Notes: generated by a model from the sequence alone, not told the origin. A DNA stretch of 64,000 bases from an uncultured Desulfobacter sp. (GCF_963664415.1 NZ_OY761445.1:620001-684000), one strand, 5' to 3'; counted from the stretch's first letter, positions 28,459 through 38,417 are shown. Translations and numbers: made by a program.

Positions 28459-30795
28459 CTATGAAGTCTGTTGTTCCAGTCCATCCAGCAACTCAAATAA
28501 TTGTGTGGTAACCTGCCCATATTCTTTGAAAAGATCATGGGCCTCACCGATGTTCCCTGCGTTAAAAAGTGTTGCCACCCGGCCGCCTATCTCATGCACC
28601 TTTTCATGTATTTCCCCAAGTTCTTTATAACCTTGACTTTTTGCATACTTTTCCATTCCCGGACCAAAATACCACTGGCCAAATTCACAACGACGATAAT
28701 CGGTCATTTGATCCATACTGATATCTTCCTGTTTGCCGGATAACAGATTTGACAGCTTCTTTTTCCACACGCTATGGGTGCGCTTGACAGGGGCGGCATG
28801 AAACCCTTTCTGAATCATCTTAAACTGGCTCATCATCTCAATTACATCAACGGCCATATGGTTCTGGCTCTCCGCATCATTTTCAACATTCCGGCTGTAC
28901 TCGCTCATCTCTTCAGAAGATTCTTTCACCACATGTATTTCCTGGGCAATCCGGTTAGAAATCTCATTGGCAAGAAGAATGGTTTCCTGGATATCGGCAA
29001 TCCCCGCAGAGACCTGCTGGAGATTGGCAGAAATATCTTCGGTTGTTGTGGTCTGCTCCTTGATGGATGCAGCAACCGAATTCACCTGCCCGTCTACGTC
29101 ATCAATAATCGCGACCACCCTGCCGATCTCCTCCACGGTCTGGCTGCTGACACCCTGAATATTTTCAACCTTTTCTTGGATATCCACAGTGGCTTTGGAT
29201 GTCTGGCCGGCCAACTGCTTGATCTCGTCGGCGACCACGGCAAAGCCTTTGCCGGCCTCCCCTGCCCTGGCCGCTTCAATGGTGGCATTTAAGGCCAAAA
29301 GATTGATTTGTTCACTGATCTCCTGGATGGTATTGAGAACATTTCCGATGTCCTGGGCAGAGGTTTGCAGATCCGAAATCTTATCCGAGGCACTGCCGGC
29401 ATCTTTAACCGCCTGGTCGGTGATCTGTTTGGTTTTACTTGTATTTTTGGAAATTTCACTGATTGAAGCCGTCATCTCTTCTGTGGCCGCCGCGATATGA
29501 CTTGCGCTGACCGTGGTCTGTTCCACGGCCGCCGCCACAGTATTCATATTTAAATTCATCTCCTCAGCGGCGCCGACAACGGCATTGGCCTGGGTGGACA
29601 CTTTAGCGGCATTGGCCGTCATCATCGCGGCAACACCGGACAGTTCATTGGAGACCAGGCCCAAATTTTGATTTCTGTCATTGACATCCCAGATTAAGTG
29701 ATCCAGCCTTTCAATAAAAATATTAAATTCACGGCTGAGTTGTCCAATTTCATCCCGGGAAACGAATTTTAACCGCTTGGTCAAATCCCCCTCTCCCTTG
29801 GCAATGTCCTTCATGCCGTCAGCAATGGTTTTAATAGGCTTAACAACACTTCTTTGCATAAATAAGACCAGACTGACAATAAACACTAAAAAAATGCCGA
29901 ACAACAGGCTGAATATGGTAACAATTAATTTTTTTAATGTATTAACATTTTCCAGGGCAATTTTGCTTTTCATCCCAAGCACATACAGCCCTGTCGTTGA
30001 TTCGGCAAAGCTTTTAAACTGACCTTTAATGCTAAGGTACTCTCGGTCCAGAAAAAATGGCGCACCCAAAATCTTATTTAAAATTCCAGGTTTTTGAAGA
30101 TAGTCCCAATACTGTTCATCCACATCCTTTTGATTTAAAATGAACTCAGCCGCCCTGGGTTTTCCGCCCATGCCCTTGGCCACATCCAGATCGTTTGCAT
30201 TCATAAAGTAGATAAATTCGAGGTCATGGGATTTTAGTGTGCGCTTAATAGAGTTCAATCCCCCCTCAAAATTGGCAATTCCAAAAAATTGACCGTTATC
30301 CATAATGGGGAACAAACCTTTCAGACGAACCCCTTTGCCGGATACTTCCATGGCAACATCAGACTTTAAGGTGTTTTTGACCTGGGCATAGCCCTTGGAA
30401 TATCCAAGGGCTTGCCCATATGAATCAGCGGCCCAGGATTTGTAAAACGAATGGAGATTTTTGTCGATCAAATGAACCTGAACGTTTTTAAATCCGGTAT
30501 TCTCTTTAAATGTCTTGCCCAGACGTTTTAACGTACTGTCAGCAAGCTTTCGGTCATTTTCCAAGATCGCTTTTTTGATGTTATCATTGGATGCCACCTG
30601 TAGCGCATTGGTCAGCCACACCTTTTTTTTAGCCTCCATGGCCATCTCGAATTGTCTTTGGGCCGCCTTTGCGTTTTTTTTGATCTGCGCCCCCTTAATC
30701 CGATTAAAATAGATGGTGGTAGCCAATAAGCTGATAATCAACATGACACTTAATCCAACCAGACTGATAAAAAGAATTTTGGTATTCAGTTTCAT
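28459..30795 (-). CDS. Methyl-accepting chemotaxis protein with double-Cache sensor and CZB domain
   Basis: A 778-residue chemoreceptor. It has a membrane helix near 8-28, a periplasmic double-Cache sensor (about 40-285; ...NVQVHLIDKNLHSFYKSWA), a second helix (~288-312) and HAMP (VVKPIKTIADGMKDIAKGEG). The long signalling helix carries the hairpin tip EISEQINLLALNATIEAARA and GFAVVADEIKQLA. The C-terminus (about 700-770) is a CZB zinc-binding domain: CEFGQWYFGPGM and HEKVHEIGG keep the cysteine and histidines. CZB domains sense zinc or hypochlorous acid in studied receptors. A CheA/CheW system must lie elsewhere. GGAGTTTAACG precedes the ATG. Confidence 0.92.
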   Translation of the reverse strand: MKLNTKILFISLVGLSVMLIISLLATTIYFNRIKGAQIKKNAKAAQRQFEMAMEAKKKVWLTNALQVASNDNIKKAILENDRKLADSTLKRLGKTFKENTGFKNVQVHLIDKNLHSFYKSWAADSYGQALGYSKGYAQVKNTLKSDVAMEVSGKGVRLKGLFPIMDNGQFFGIANFEGGLNSIKRTLKSHDLEFIYFMNANDLDVAKGMGGKPRAAEFILNQKDVDEQYWDYLQKPGILNKILGAPFFLDREYLSIKGQFKSFAESTTGLYVLGMKSKIALENVNTLKKLIVTIFSLLFGIFLVFIVSLVLFMQRSVVKPIKTIADGMKDIAKGEGDLTKRLKFVSRDEIGQLSREFNIFIERLDHLIWDVNDRNQNLGLVSNELSGVAAMMTANAAKVSTQANAVVGAAEEMNLNMNTVAAAVEQTTVSASHIAAATEEMTASISEISKNTSKTKQITDQAVKDAGSASDKISDLQTSAQDIGNVLNTIQEISEQINLLALNATIEAARAGEAGKGFAVVADEIKQLAGQTSKATVDIQEKVENIQGVSSQTVEEIGRVVAIIDDVDGQVNSVAASIKEQTTTTEDISANLQQVSAGIADIQETILLANEISNRIAQEIHVVKESSEEMSEYSRNVENDAESQNHMAVDVIEMMSQFKMIQKGFHAAPVKRTHSVWKKKLSNLLSGKQEDISMDQMTDYRRCEFGQWYFGPGMEKYAKSQGYKELGEIHEKVHEIGGRVATLFNAGNIGEAHDLFKEYGQVTTQLFELLDGLEQQTS

Positions 30796-30814
30796 CGTTA
30801 AACTCCTTTACGTC

Positions 30815-32747
30815 CTAAAAATTTTCAACCGATGCCGACGGCAGCATGGGGTGATGTCTCGGCCTTCTGCTTACCGGATTGATATGACAGACAGAACAGC
30901 GTTTGGATCCGATGGAATTGCGGCTCTGCTGGTATTGCAGGGGTTGGACATTGTCCAGATCTCTGCCAAATTTATTGTTTGCCGGATATACGGCATGGGT
31001 GGAACCATGACAGGCCTCGCACATAATTTTTCCGGTGTTGTCATGCCGCAAACGGTAAAGCGCCGAAAGCTCCTGCGTCCACTGATTAAACCCATTTGCC
31101 GTTTTGGCATCAGCCCGGGTAAAATTGACATGGCAATTAAGACAGTCCGGTTCATTAACCCAGGGAATGCGGGGCTTAATTTGATCCAGGGATGCAACGG
31201 TGCGGGGCTTAAGATGGGTCATCAGCCGCCTTGCACCAGGCTTTCCTTCCTGATCCTCTTTTTTGAGCAACGTCAAGGCATGATCTTCCAGAAAACCGTG
31301 GCATGAGGTGCAGTCCAGATTTTTGGCATGAACACTTCTCAAACACTGGGTGGGCCCGTCAGGCCGCGATGGATGGCATTTAAAACAGGCTTCTGTGCCG
31401 CGCTGGGTCAAATAATTGGCATGAAGCCCATGTATGGCAGCCGGAAAGCTCAACAGCCCAGGTTTTCCTTTTGTTCCCAGTACAGGGTCCGCATGACAGG
31501 ACTGGCACAACTGGGGTTGACCGTTTTGGGCCATTTCCAGGAGATTGGTACCGGACCGCTTGTCATGAACCGCCAAAATATTGCCCGAAGTTTCATCGGT
31601 GAAGCCGGCTATACCGTTGACCCGCCATTGGCCGCCATGGCAGTTACGGCACCCCATCTCCGTGGATGTCGGGGCCACAGTAGTGGTTTGTACCAATTGT
31701 TGGCCGGTCTGCTTATCAACGGCTGTAATGGTGAATATTGGATAGGGGTTATAACTGCCGTCATCATTGTACGGCACAACCGGTATCAAGGTTGCTTCAA
31801 AGGCATGGAGCTCTTTTGACAGGTGCATGCTTCCTGAAAGCCCATTGCCTGAAAGCCCGATGTTTTTTTCCGGCTGGGCACCGAAAATCGACTTTGCATG
31901 TTCCCAGAACTTGACATGGGCACCGGGGTTTTCAAATCCGGGCTCCACCTTGTAGGTAATCTCGATATTTTCGGTGACCACCTTTGGCCTGTCTCCCCGC
32001 TTAATCAACTGAGCAAAAAGATCATTGGCCGGGGGCAGCAACACCCAGAACGGATCACTATCCGAGATACAGTGCATCCCCAGGTTATTCCAGGATAAAA
32101 GCACATATTCACTGGTATCCGCATTAAAGTCAGGGATCTTCGCCGTTTTATTCTGGGCGGGGAACACTGTATCGGCGACCGCTCTTTGCGCATTCAACCC
32201 TTCCACAACAAATGTTGCCAATGCCCAGCGTTCATCCCGGGTTCCCATGAACGGCGGCATGTAGTGACTGGTTGTTCCGCATCCGTTCAACCGGGAATCT
32301 ATACCGTACACCGATATCCCCCGGGTTAATTTCAGGATATCGTTCATGGGCCCACCAACGGAATGACAACTCGAACACTGGTTGCGAAAAAGTTCCCGTC
32401 CGGCGGCAAGGGAATTTAACGGCGTAATCTCTCGGTTAAACACCCATTTTGCGGTAGCTAAGAATCCGTCCTTCTCTATTTGCGGTATTTCTGTTTTCTT
32501 GATGCCGTTGGCATAGGTATGATTGTAAATAGCCCAAGGGCGTCTGCTGCCTTCCCTTAAAAATTCAAATCCACCCATATAAACCAGCCCCATGGCCAGA
32601 ATTTTCTTTGTACGCTTTATTCTCCGCCCATATTAAAAAGAGACCGCCGCCCACGGCAAAATGAGCAACGTAAACGTGAACCACAGCAATGAAGGCAATC
32701 AGAAGACCGCCGCCGGCAGTGTAAAGTTCCCAGACAGGATAATTCAT
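30815..32747 (-). pseudogene. Membrane-anchored multiheme cytochrome with its middle deleted
   Basis: The N-terminus (from ATG 32747, good AAGGAGG) encodes MNYPVWELYTAGGGLLIAFI and VYVAHFAVGGGLFLIWAENK, the first helix of a quinol-oxidase-like membrane domain. About 48 codons in, the frame breaks. From ~32600 another frame continues as ILAMGLVYMGGFEFLREGSR and runs to 30817. This part has a monoheme segment (CSSCH) and seven further sites (CRNCH, CQSCH, CFKCH, CTSCH, CLNCH, CEACH, CSVCH). In intact relatives, as I recall them, roughly 300-400 residues with several helices lie between these parts. The downstream frame has no ribosome site or signal, so functional cytochrome is unlikely. The first 2 bases of spacing from the upstream partner gene indicate an operon. 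Confidence 0.7.
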
Positions 32748-32748
32748 A

Positions 32749-33810
32749 TCATGCCTCCTTTCCCGCCGCTACGGCAAGTTTGATCATGTATGCGATAATG
32801 ACGATACCTGCGGAAAACGATACTAAAAATAGAATCATGGAAGAGTACTCCGGTACCACTGTCAATTGCTTTGGCGAAAAATACGGCTTCAGGTAGGCGC
32901 TACGCAAAAGATCCCGTACCAGCACCATATCCACGACTGTGGCCAGGGCCAGGGCAGCCGTCGTCCAGACCTTGTTCCTGGCGGCCGTAAAAATGGCCGC
33001 GCCACCCAATAAAACGCCCAATGCAAGCAAAAAGGTTTGCAACGGTGCCCGCCCCATAAACAGCATCATTTTATCCTCGGGCAAAGCAACCAAAAACCAG
33101 ATGCCCACGGCAAATTGGATGCAGGTGCCCCAGGCAAACCAGTTCAACCCGGACCGGACCGCTTTGTCGGAAACCGATTCCTTTTTTTTCACAGTCCAGA
33201 AAATGGCTTGTAAAAGCCCGGCCACGGCAACGGATGCCAAAACAAAGTGCAGATATCTGGGTACCAGCATGGGATCTTTAAGCGCAAGCAAGGTGCCGAA
33301 TGGATTTCGAAAATATGCCGACCAGGTGTCGGGCTGTATCATCATCACCATATTATTGGTGAACACGAACCCGATCCAAAGCAACAGTATCACACTGATG
33401 CAGATAAAGATGGTCCGGCTTCTGCCCATGGCGTTAAACTTAAAGTCATAGATATAGGCGGCATAGTAAGCCAGGATTAAAAGAAGGATAATTGACAACC
33501 AGTACACCGCCATCAAAATGGAGCTTGTGTAGATAAAATGCCCGTAAAGCACCTGGATAAAAAGCAGTGGTGCAACGCCCATATTGACAGTAAACGCAAT
33601 GGTGTAAGGCAGTTTTTCAGCGGTTTGAAAATTCATTGCATCCGCATCTTTATCAATCTTAAACTCTCGTAATAACGCCATAATCGCGCTGCCAAGCATG
33701 GCATTCATAAATAACAGATGCAAAACAAAGGTAACGATCAACAGCACCTGAAACCACGCCCAGTGTACTGGAATTGTATCCGGTACAGGAATAAGATTAC
33801 CTGAATTCAC
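32749..33810 (-). CDS. Quinol-oxidase-like polytopic membrane protein
   Basis: A 353-residue membrane protein with about nine hydrophobic helices, beginning VHWAWFQVLLIVTFVLHLLF. Histidines sit at helix ends (PVHWAWF, LYGHFIY, PRYLHFVLA), suggesting heme b or quinone ligands. I recognise it as the partner that precedes the MNYPVW...-type membrane/multiheme cytochrome in Geobacter-like and Desulfo- genomes, but cannot name a characterised complex. The start is GTG with AAGGAGG nine bases before it. Only one base separates its stop from the next start. With the partner broken, this gene may be on its way to loss, although it is itself intact. Confidence 0.65.
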   Translation of the reverse strand: MNSGNLIPVPDTIPVHWAWFQVLLIVTFVLHLLFMNAMLGSAIMALLREFKIDKDADAMNFQTAEKLPYTIAFTVNMGVAPLLFIQVLYGHFIYTSSILMAVYWLSIILLLILAYYAAYIYDFKFNAMGRSRTIFICISVILLLWIGFVFTNNMVMMIQPDTWSAYFRNPFGTLLALKDPMLVPRYLHFVLASVAVAGLLQAIFWTVKKKESVSDKAVRSGLNWFAWGTCIQFAVGIWFLVALPEDKMMLFMGRAPLQTFLLALGVLLGGAAIFTAARNKVWTTAALALATVVDMVLVRDLLRSAYLKPYFSPKQLTVVPEYSSMILFLVSFSAGIVIIAYMIKLAVAAGKEA

Positions 33811-34017
33811 TTTTTGACGCCTCCTTTATACACTTTTTTATATGAAAGAAAGGCATTGGATATGCCGGCAAAAAAACGAATTGGTAGAGCGAGATGCAGG
33901 CAATTCCAGTGTCTGGTATAGACGAAGCGGAACGTATCAACACAAAAAGAGAGATCAGCGAATAACGATTTTCATCTAAAACAAATATTTACGAAACAAT
34001 CGTCGCTATTTTTTGAA

Positions 34018-34040
34018 TTTTAGTACATCCTATACGAAAA
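34018..34040. promoter_or_regulatory. Candidate operator upstream of tupA
   Basis: TTTTAGTA and TACGAAAA form an imperfect inverted repeat (7 of 8 pairs) with a seven-base spacer, about 90 bases before the likely tupA -35. Tungstate-responsive repressors are known for tup operons in sulfate reducers; the match to any of them is not established. The rest of the 433-base gap 33811-34243 is A/T-rich and shows no gene. Confidence 0.3.
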
Positions 34041-34127
34041 TAGAAAAGGTTTCAACACGCGAATAGATTCAATATGCCATTTAAATAAAAAAAATCGCAA
34101 AAATAACGAACATAAAATATGTATTCA

Positions 34128-34157
34128 TTGACAAACCCTATCATTCCATTCTATTTT
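34128..34157 (+). promoter_or_regulatory. Probable sigma-70 promoter of tupABC
   Basis: A consensus TTGACA (34128-34133) is followed after 18 bases by TATTTT (34152-34157). It leaves an 86-base leader before tupA. Confidence 0.5.
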
Positions 34158-34243
34158 TTTGGTTATTTTAAGTTCATTTCCTGTAAAAAAATCTAATTCT
34201 TAACTCTTAATTACCATTATATTGAATTTCAAAGGAGAAAAAA

Positions 34244-35077
34244 ATGAAATCCAAAAAATGTTTATCCGTATTATTTGCCGTCCTCATGGTTCTATCTTGT
34301 GCCATTACGGTGCAGGCCGGCGAAAAAGCAGAACTGATGATGGCCACCACCACCTCCACTGACAACACAGGGTTGCTTGATTATCTGATTCCTTTTTTTG
34401 AACAGGAGACCGGAATCGCCCTGAAATGGACGGCCACAGGAACAGGCAAAGCCCTTAAACTTGGCCAGAACTGTGATGTGGATGTGCTGCTGGTCCATGC
34501 GCCACCGGCTGAAAAAGCATATATTGCTGCCAATTACGGCAAAGACCGGCGGGAAATCATGTATAATGATTTTGTAATCATCGGTCCGAAATCAGATCCG
34601 GCCGGTATAAAAGGCAAAAAGATTTCCCAGGCCTTGTCAGCCATAAAGACCAAGAAAGCCTTCTTCATGAGCCGGGGAGATGATTCGGGTACCAACAAAA
34701 AAGAGAAACTGCTCTGGAAAAATGCAGGCATTGCATTGCCGGACAAAGAACAATGGTACGTCCAAACCGGTCAGGGCATGCTGGCCACCATCAATGTGAC
34801 CCAGGAAAGAAACGGCTATACCATGACTGATCGCGGCACCTATATCAAATATCAGGACCAGCAAGGCGGGGATGCCCCTTTAACCGTGCTGGTGGAAGGG
34901 GACGACATCCTCTTGAACCAGTACTCGGTGTTGACTCTGAACCCTAGAAACTGTCCTATAGCCAAGTATGACCTGGCTTTAAAATTTTCCGACTGGATGG
35001 CCTCGGAATCTGCCCAGAAGAAAATCGGCGAATTCCGGCTTCTGGGGAAAAAACTGTTTATCCCCAATGCCAAATAA
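34244..35077 (+). CDS. tupA: Tungstate ABC transporter, substrate-binding protein
   Basis: Periplasmic tungstate-binding protein, 277 residues. The signal peptide is KKCLSVLFAVLMVLSCAITVQA, followed by the TupA hallmark MMATTTSTDNTGLLDYLIPFF; the TTTS residues bind the oxyanion in known TupA proteins. Later blocks VDVLLVHAPPAEKAY, FMSRGDDSGTN and GYTMTDRGTY are also family-typical. AAAGGAG precedes the ATG. It is first in tupA-tupB-tupC. TupA discriminates tungstate from molybdate with very high affinity. Tungsten would serve formate dehydrogenases or aldehyde oxidoreductases in this organism. Confidence 0.93.
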   Translation: MKSKKCLSVLFAVLMVLSCAITVQAGEKAELMMATTTSTDNTGLLDYLIPFFEQETGIALKWTATGTGKALKLGQNCDVDVLLVHAPPAEKAYIAANYGKDRREIMYNDFVIIGPKSDPAGIKGKKISQALSAIKTKKAFFMSRGDDSGTNKKEKLLWKNAGIALPDKEQWYVQTGQGMLATINVTQERNGYTMTDRGTYIKYQDQQGGDAPLTVLVEGDDILLNQYSVLTLNPRNCPIAKYDLALKFSDWMASESAQKKIGEFRLLGKKLFIPNAK

Positions 35078-35112
35078 CCGACATCGGCCACCCAGTGTTG
35101 TAAAGGACATTA

Positions 35113-35799
35113 ATGGCATTTCTCGTAGAAGGGTTTCTTAGGGCGATCGAACTGCTGATCAGTGGGGATATCTCCACCTGGTCAGCAGTTTCAGCCACGG
35201 TCCAAGCATCGACCGGTTCCATGCTGGTCAGTCTTTTAACCGGACTGCCCTGCGGGTTTGTTCTGGGCTATTTTGATTTTAGATTCAAACGCCCCATAAG
35301 AACGATCCTGGATACTCTTTTGGCATTGCCCACAGTGTGTGTGGGACTGATTGTCTATGCGTTCATCTCTTCCAAAGGGCCTTTGGGAGAGATGGGCCTT
35401 TTATTTACCCTGACCGGTATTGCCGTGGGCCAGACGATCCTGGCTTTTCCTGTGGTGACGGCTATCACGGCGTCCATCATTGAAAATATCGACCCTGCCC
35501 TGAAGCTGACCCTGGTGTCGCTGGGTGCAGGGAAGAAAAATATCATTTTAACCTGCCTGTGGGAGGTCCGGTTTGGTATTCTTGCCGCGGCAGTCACCGC
35601 ATACGGCCGTGTCCTTACCGAGGTGGGCATCTCCATGATTGTGGGCGGTAATATAAAATATCACACCCGGACCATGACCACGGCCATTGCTCTGGAAACC
35701 AATAAAGGCATGTTCGCCGACGGTATTGCATTGGGAATCGTTTTGATAATGATTGCATTCACGGTAAACTTAAGCCTCTCTTTTCTGCGCAAAAGGTAA
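35113..35799 (+). CDS. tupB: Tungstate ABC transporter, permease
   Basis: A 228-residue permease with five or six membrane helices. The conserved cytoplasmic loop is SLGAGKKNIILTCLWEVRFG, the EAA-type contact site for the ATPase. The N-terminus (STWSAVSATVQASTGSMLVS) and LALPTVCVGLIVYAFISSKG are as in TupB. It starts 35 bases after tupA and ends 6 bases before the tupC ATG, so all three are co-transcribed and tupBC translation is probably coupled. Confidence 0.92.
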   Translation: MAFLVEGFLRAIELLISGDISTWSAVSATVQASTGSMLVSLLTGLPCGFVLGYFDFRFKRPIRTILDTLLALPTVCVGLIVYAFISSKGPLGEMGLLFTLTGIAVGQTILAFPVVTAITASIIENIDPALKLTLVSLGAGKKNIILTCLWEVRFGILAAAVTAYGRVLTEVGISMIVGGNIKYHTRTMTTAIALETNKGMFADGIALGIVLIMIAFTVNLSLSFLRKR

Positions 35800-35805
35800 A
35801 ATGAA

Positions 35806-36837
35806 ATGAACACTCCGGCATCTTTATACACCCTTTGCCGCATCTGCCACTACTACGGCAGTAAAAAGGTGCTTGATATTGACGAATTCAGCATCCCGGC
35901 AGGCAGCATATTAGGCCTGTCCGGCCCAAACGGCAGTGGAAAAAGCACGCTTTTAAAACTTTTGGCATTTGCCATGGCCCCCAGCCAGGGAGAAATCCAT
36001 TTCAACGGTCGCAGGGAACACCCCATGTCCGCCCGGGTTAGATCCAGAGTCACACTGATGACCCAGACCCCCTATCTGCTCAAACGCTCGGTCCTGGATA
36101 ATGTTACCTACGGCCTTAAAATCCGAAAAGAGACCCATAAGCTAAGACAGCGGGCAGCCAATGCCATGGCTGCGGTCGGTTTAGACTTTGACGAATTCCA
36201 CAACAGGGCCTGGCACCAGTTATCCGGCGGCGAAGCCCAGCGTGTGGCTCTGGCGGCCAGACTGATCCTTGAACCCCGGGCCCTGCTGCTCGACGAACCG
36301 GTTGCCAGTGTGGACGGGCAAAGCGCCCGCCTCATTCGCCGGGCCTCTTTGGCGGCCCGGGACAAATGGGGGTGTACCCTGATCGTAGTCAGCCACGATC
36401 TGGCCTGGCTCAATGCCTTTAGTGACACTCGGGTCTCCATGGAAAAGGGCCGGATTTTTTCTACTCACACAGAAATTATACTTCCGCCGCCCTACCAGAC
36501 AGAAAAAACAGGCAGCACAGTCAATTGGATTTTGCCCGTATCCAGCGACCGGCATATCATTCTCCCTTCAAAAACCGGGGAAACGGCGCTGATACCGGCA
36601 GACAAAATCAATATCGTCCAGGACGTTGAAAACCCATCCGACGAAAAGAACCAAATCCCGGTTCTGGTCACCCGAATGGCACTGGAGCCCAAAACCGACC
36701 GCATTGAGGTTGACGTTGACGCAAACGCCTTCAGACTAACCCTTTTATTGTCAAAAAATCAGACTGGTTCATTACATCTGCAACCCGGAAAAAAAAGAAC
36801 CCTGGTTTTCAGAACCCGGGATATTATTTGGCGTTAA
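35806..36837 (+). CDS. tupC: Tungstate ABC transporter, ATP-binding protein with C-terminal extension
   Basis: A 343-residue ATPase with Walker A LSGPNGSGKSTLLKLL, signature LSGGEAQRVALAARL, Walker B ALLLDEPVAS and switch histidine IVVSHDLAW. After about residue 230 there is an extra ~110-residue region containing STVNWILPVSSDRHIILPSK, TALIPADKINIV and LLLSKNQTGSLHLQPGKKR. It reads like TOBE/MOP-type beta strands and could bind the oxyanion to inhibit transport when tungstate is plentiful; that is an inference. The typical TupC ATPase core is ~230-250 residues, so the extension is notable. Confidence 0.88.
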   Translation: MNTPASLYTLCRICHYYGSKKVLDIDEFSIPAGSILGLSGPNGSGKSTLLKLLAFAMAPSQGEIHFNGRREHPMSARVRSRVTLMTQTPYLLKRSVLDNVTYGLKIRKETHKLRQRAANAMAAVGLDFDEFHNRAWHQLSGGEAQRVALAARLILEPRALLLDEPVASVDGQSARLIRRASLAARDKWGCTLIVVSHDLAWLNAFSDTRVSMEKGRIFSTHTEIILPPPYQTEKTGSTVNWILPVSSDRHIILPSKTGETALIPADKINIVQDVENPSDEKNQIPVLVTRMALEPKTDRIEVDVDANAFRLTLLLSKNQTGSLHLQPGKKRTLVFRTRDIIWR

Positions 36838-36874
36838 ATTCTTTTTCACCCCCACAGATGAATCTCCCCCCCCC

Positions 36875-36885
36875 CCTTTAAAGCG
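36875..36885. repeat. Tract of 11 C between convergent genes
   Basis: A homopolymer of about 11 cytosines after tupC, in the 87-base gap before the sigma-54 activator gene. It is prone to length change, but not inside a reading frame or an obvious promoter. Confidence 0.7.
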
Positions 36886-36924
36886 CTTGAAGCAAGCCGC
36901 AAGCGATGAGCCGTCAGCTGAGAG

Positions 36925-38337
36925 TTACTCTTCACACTTCATGGAAATATTCCACTTTTTCATATACTTCCAAATGGCGGCCCGGCTGAAACCGGTTTGC
37001 CTGGCAACTTCAGCTTTATTCCATCCTGAGTCACGCAGAAGGGACAGTAAGCGGTCCCGTTCCAGGGGCTGGCGCTGCTTTTTACCAGAAGGGGCCGGAA
37101 CCGGTTGTGATCGGCATGGCTCAGCACAAATAGTATTTTGTCCGATAATTTCAACAGGGAGATCTTCAGGTTCTATCTGGCGGCCGACGCAGAGCACAAA
37201 TGCATGTTCAATTGCATTGGCCAATTCACGGATATTTCCGGGCCAGTCATATTCCATAAAAACCTTTAGAGCCGGTTTTGCCATGCCGGTAACGGTTCCG
37301 CCGGATATCTTGTTATTCAGCTTGATAAAGTGATTGACCAGCAGCGGGATGTCTTCTCTACGATCTCTTAAGGGAGGCAAAAAGATGGGAAACACCTTGA
37401 GGCGATAATAGAGATCCTCCCGAAAACGGCCTTCATCAACAAGTGATTTCAAATCCTTATTGGTGGCGGTAATAATCCGGATATTCACCTTGCGTTTTTT
37501 AGACTCCCCAACGCGTTCTATCTCTTTTTCCTGGAGTACGCGCAACAGTTTTAACTGGATATAAGGTGAAATTTCACCGATTTCATCTAAAAAAATCGTG
37601 CCCTGGTCAGCCTGTTCAAATCGCCCGATCCGATCCCGGTTAGCGCCGGTAAACGCACCTTTAACATGTCCGAACAACTCGCTTTCCAATAATGACTCGG
37701 ACAACGCGCTGCAGTTAACCGTAATCATGGGCATGTCCCTTCTTTCGCCAATGGAATGAATGGCCCCGGCCACAAGTTCTTTTCCCGTTCCGCTCTCACC
37801 CTGGATAAAAATTGTAGTTTCGCCGGCTGCCGACGCTTTTATGAAAGAGAATACATTCTGCATGACCTGACTTTTAGCGATGATGCCGCCCAACCGATTC
37901 AACTCGCCTAATCGGCGGGTTGCTTCTTCCATCTTCAGCCGGGCGTTTTTAAGCTCAGTCAAATCAATAACGGTTTCAATCACACCTATAATGTGTCCGC
38001 GATTATTTCTAATGACCCGGGCTTTTTTACTCACCGAAAGGGCATGCCCGTCCCGGTGGTTGATCATGCATTCAGTCGGTGTGGTTTTCCCGGTTTTAAG
38101 TATCTTACAGTCATGCAAACCGGAAGGACAGCCTCTTCCGAAACAATAGCTGAACTTGAGTGTCCGACAGCTTTTCCCTTTAATTTCGTTGAATGAATAT
38201 CCGGTAATGGATTCCATGGCCGAATTCCAGGCCACAATTTTTCCGGTAAGATCCAGCACGAACACACCATCGCCGATAGCATCAAGCAACTGATTGAGCA
38301 ATTCGTTTTTCTCGATCGCCTGTCGAATGGTTTCCAT
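36925..38337 (-). CDS. PAS-AAA-Fis sigma-54-dependent activator
   Basis: A 470-residue enhancer-binding protein. The N-terminal PAS (about 10-130; LLDAIGDGVFVLDLTGKIVAWNSA) has a cysteine-rich insertion (CRTLKFSYCFGRGCPSGLHDC), as in PAS domains proposed to bind metal or an Fe-S cluster. The AAA+ domain has Walker A GESGTGKE, the sigma-54 contact loop GAFTGA and Walker B GTIFLDEIGE, so it is a true sigma-54 activator. The C-terminal Fis-type helix-turn-helix is RDSGWNKAEVARQTGFSRAAIW. It is divergent from the DUF4242-like gene across a palindrome-rich region, which it may control. Its position beside tupABC suggests a metal or redox signal, but that is inference. Confidence 0.9.
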   Translation of the reverse strand: METIRQAIEKNELLNQLLDAIGDGVFVLDLTGKIVAWNSAMESITGYSFNEIKGKSCRTLKFSYCFGRGCPSGLHDCKILKTGKTTPTECMINHRDGHALSVSKKARVIRNNRGHIIGVIETVIDLTELKNARLKMEEATRRLGELNRLGGIIAKSQVMQNVFSFIKASAAGETTIFIQGESGTGKELVAGAIHSIGERRDMPMITVNCSALSESLLESELFGHVKGAFTGANRDRIGRFEQADQGTIFLDEIGEISPYIQLKLLRVLQEKEIERVGESKKRKVNIRIITATNKDLKSLVDEGRFREDLYYRLKVFPIFLPPLRDRREDIPLLVNHFIKLNNKISGGTVTGMAKPALKVFMEYDWPGNIRELANAIEHAFVLCVGRQIEPEDLPVEIIGQNTICAEPCRSQPVPAPSGKKQRQPLERDRLLSLLRDSGWNKAEVARQTGFSRAAIWKYMKKWNISMKCEE

Positions 38338-38364
38338 AGTTGGATATTTTTTATTGTTGAGTGG

Positions 38365-38417
38365 TTAAGTGGCGCCACTAGTAGCGCCACCAAGTCGTAT
38401 TTTTATCATAAGTGGCG
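38365..38417. promoter_or_regulatory. GTGGCGCC palindrome cluster in a divergent promoter region
   Basis: An 18-base near-palindrome centred on ACTAGT (38371-38388, GGCGCC...GCGCC) overlaps a 10-base perfect one (GTGGCGCCAC). AAGTGGCG recurs at 38366 and 38410 as a direct repeat. It begins about 30 bases upstream of the sigma-54 activator start. It is a good candidate enhancer or operator for that activator. No convincing -24/-12 element (TGGC-N-GC at correct spacing) was found; a TATAAT at 38532 is the only promoter-like hexamer toward the 38617 gene. Confidence 0.5.
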
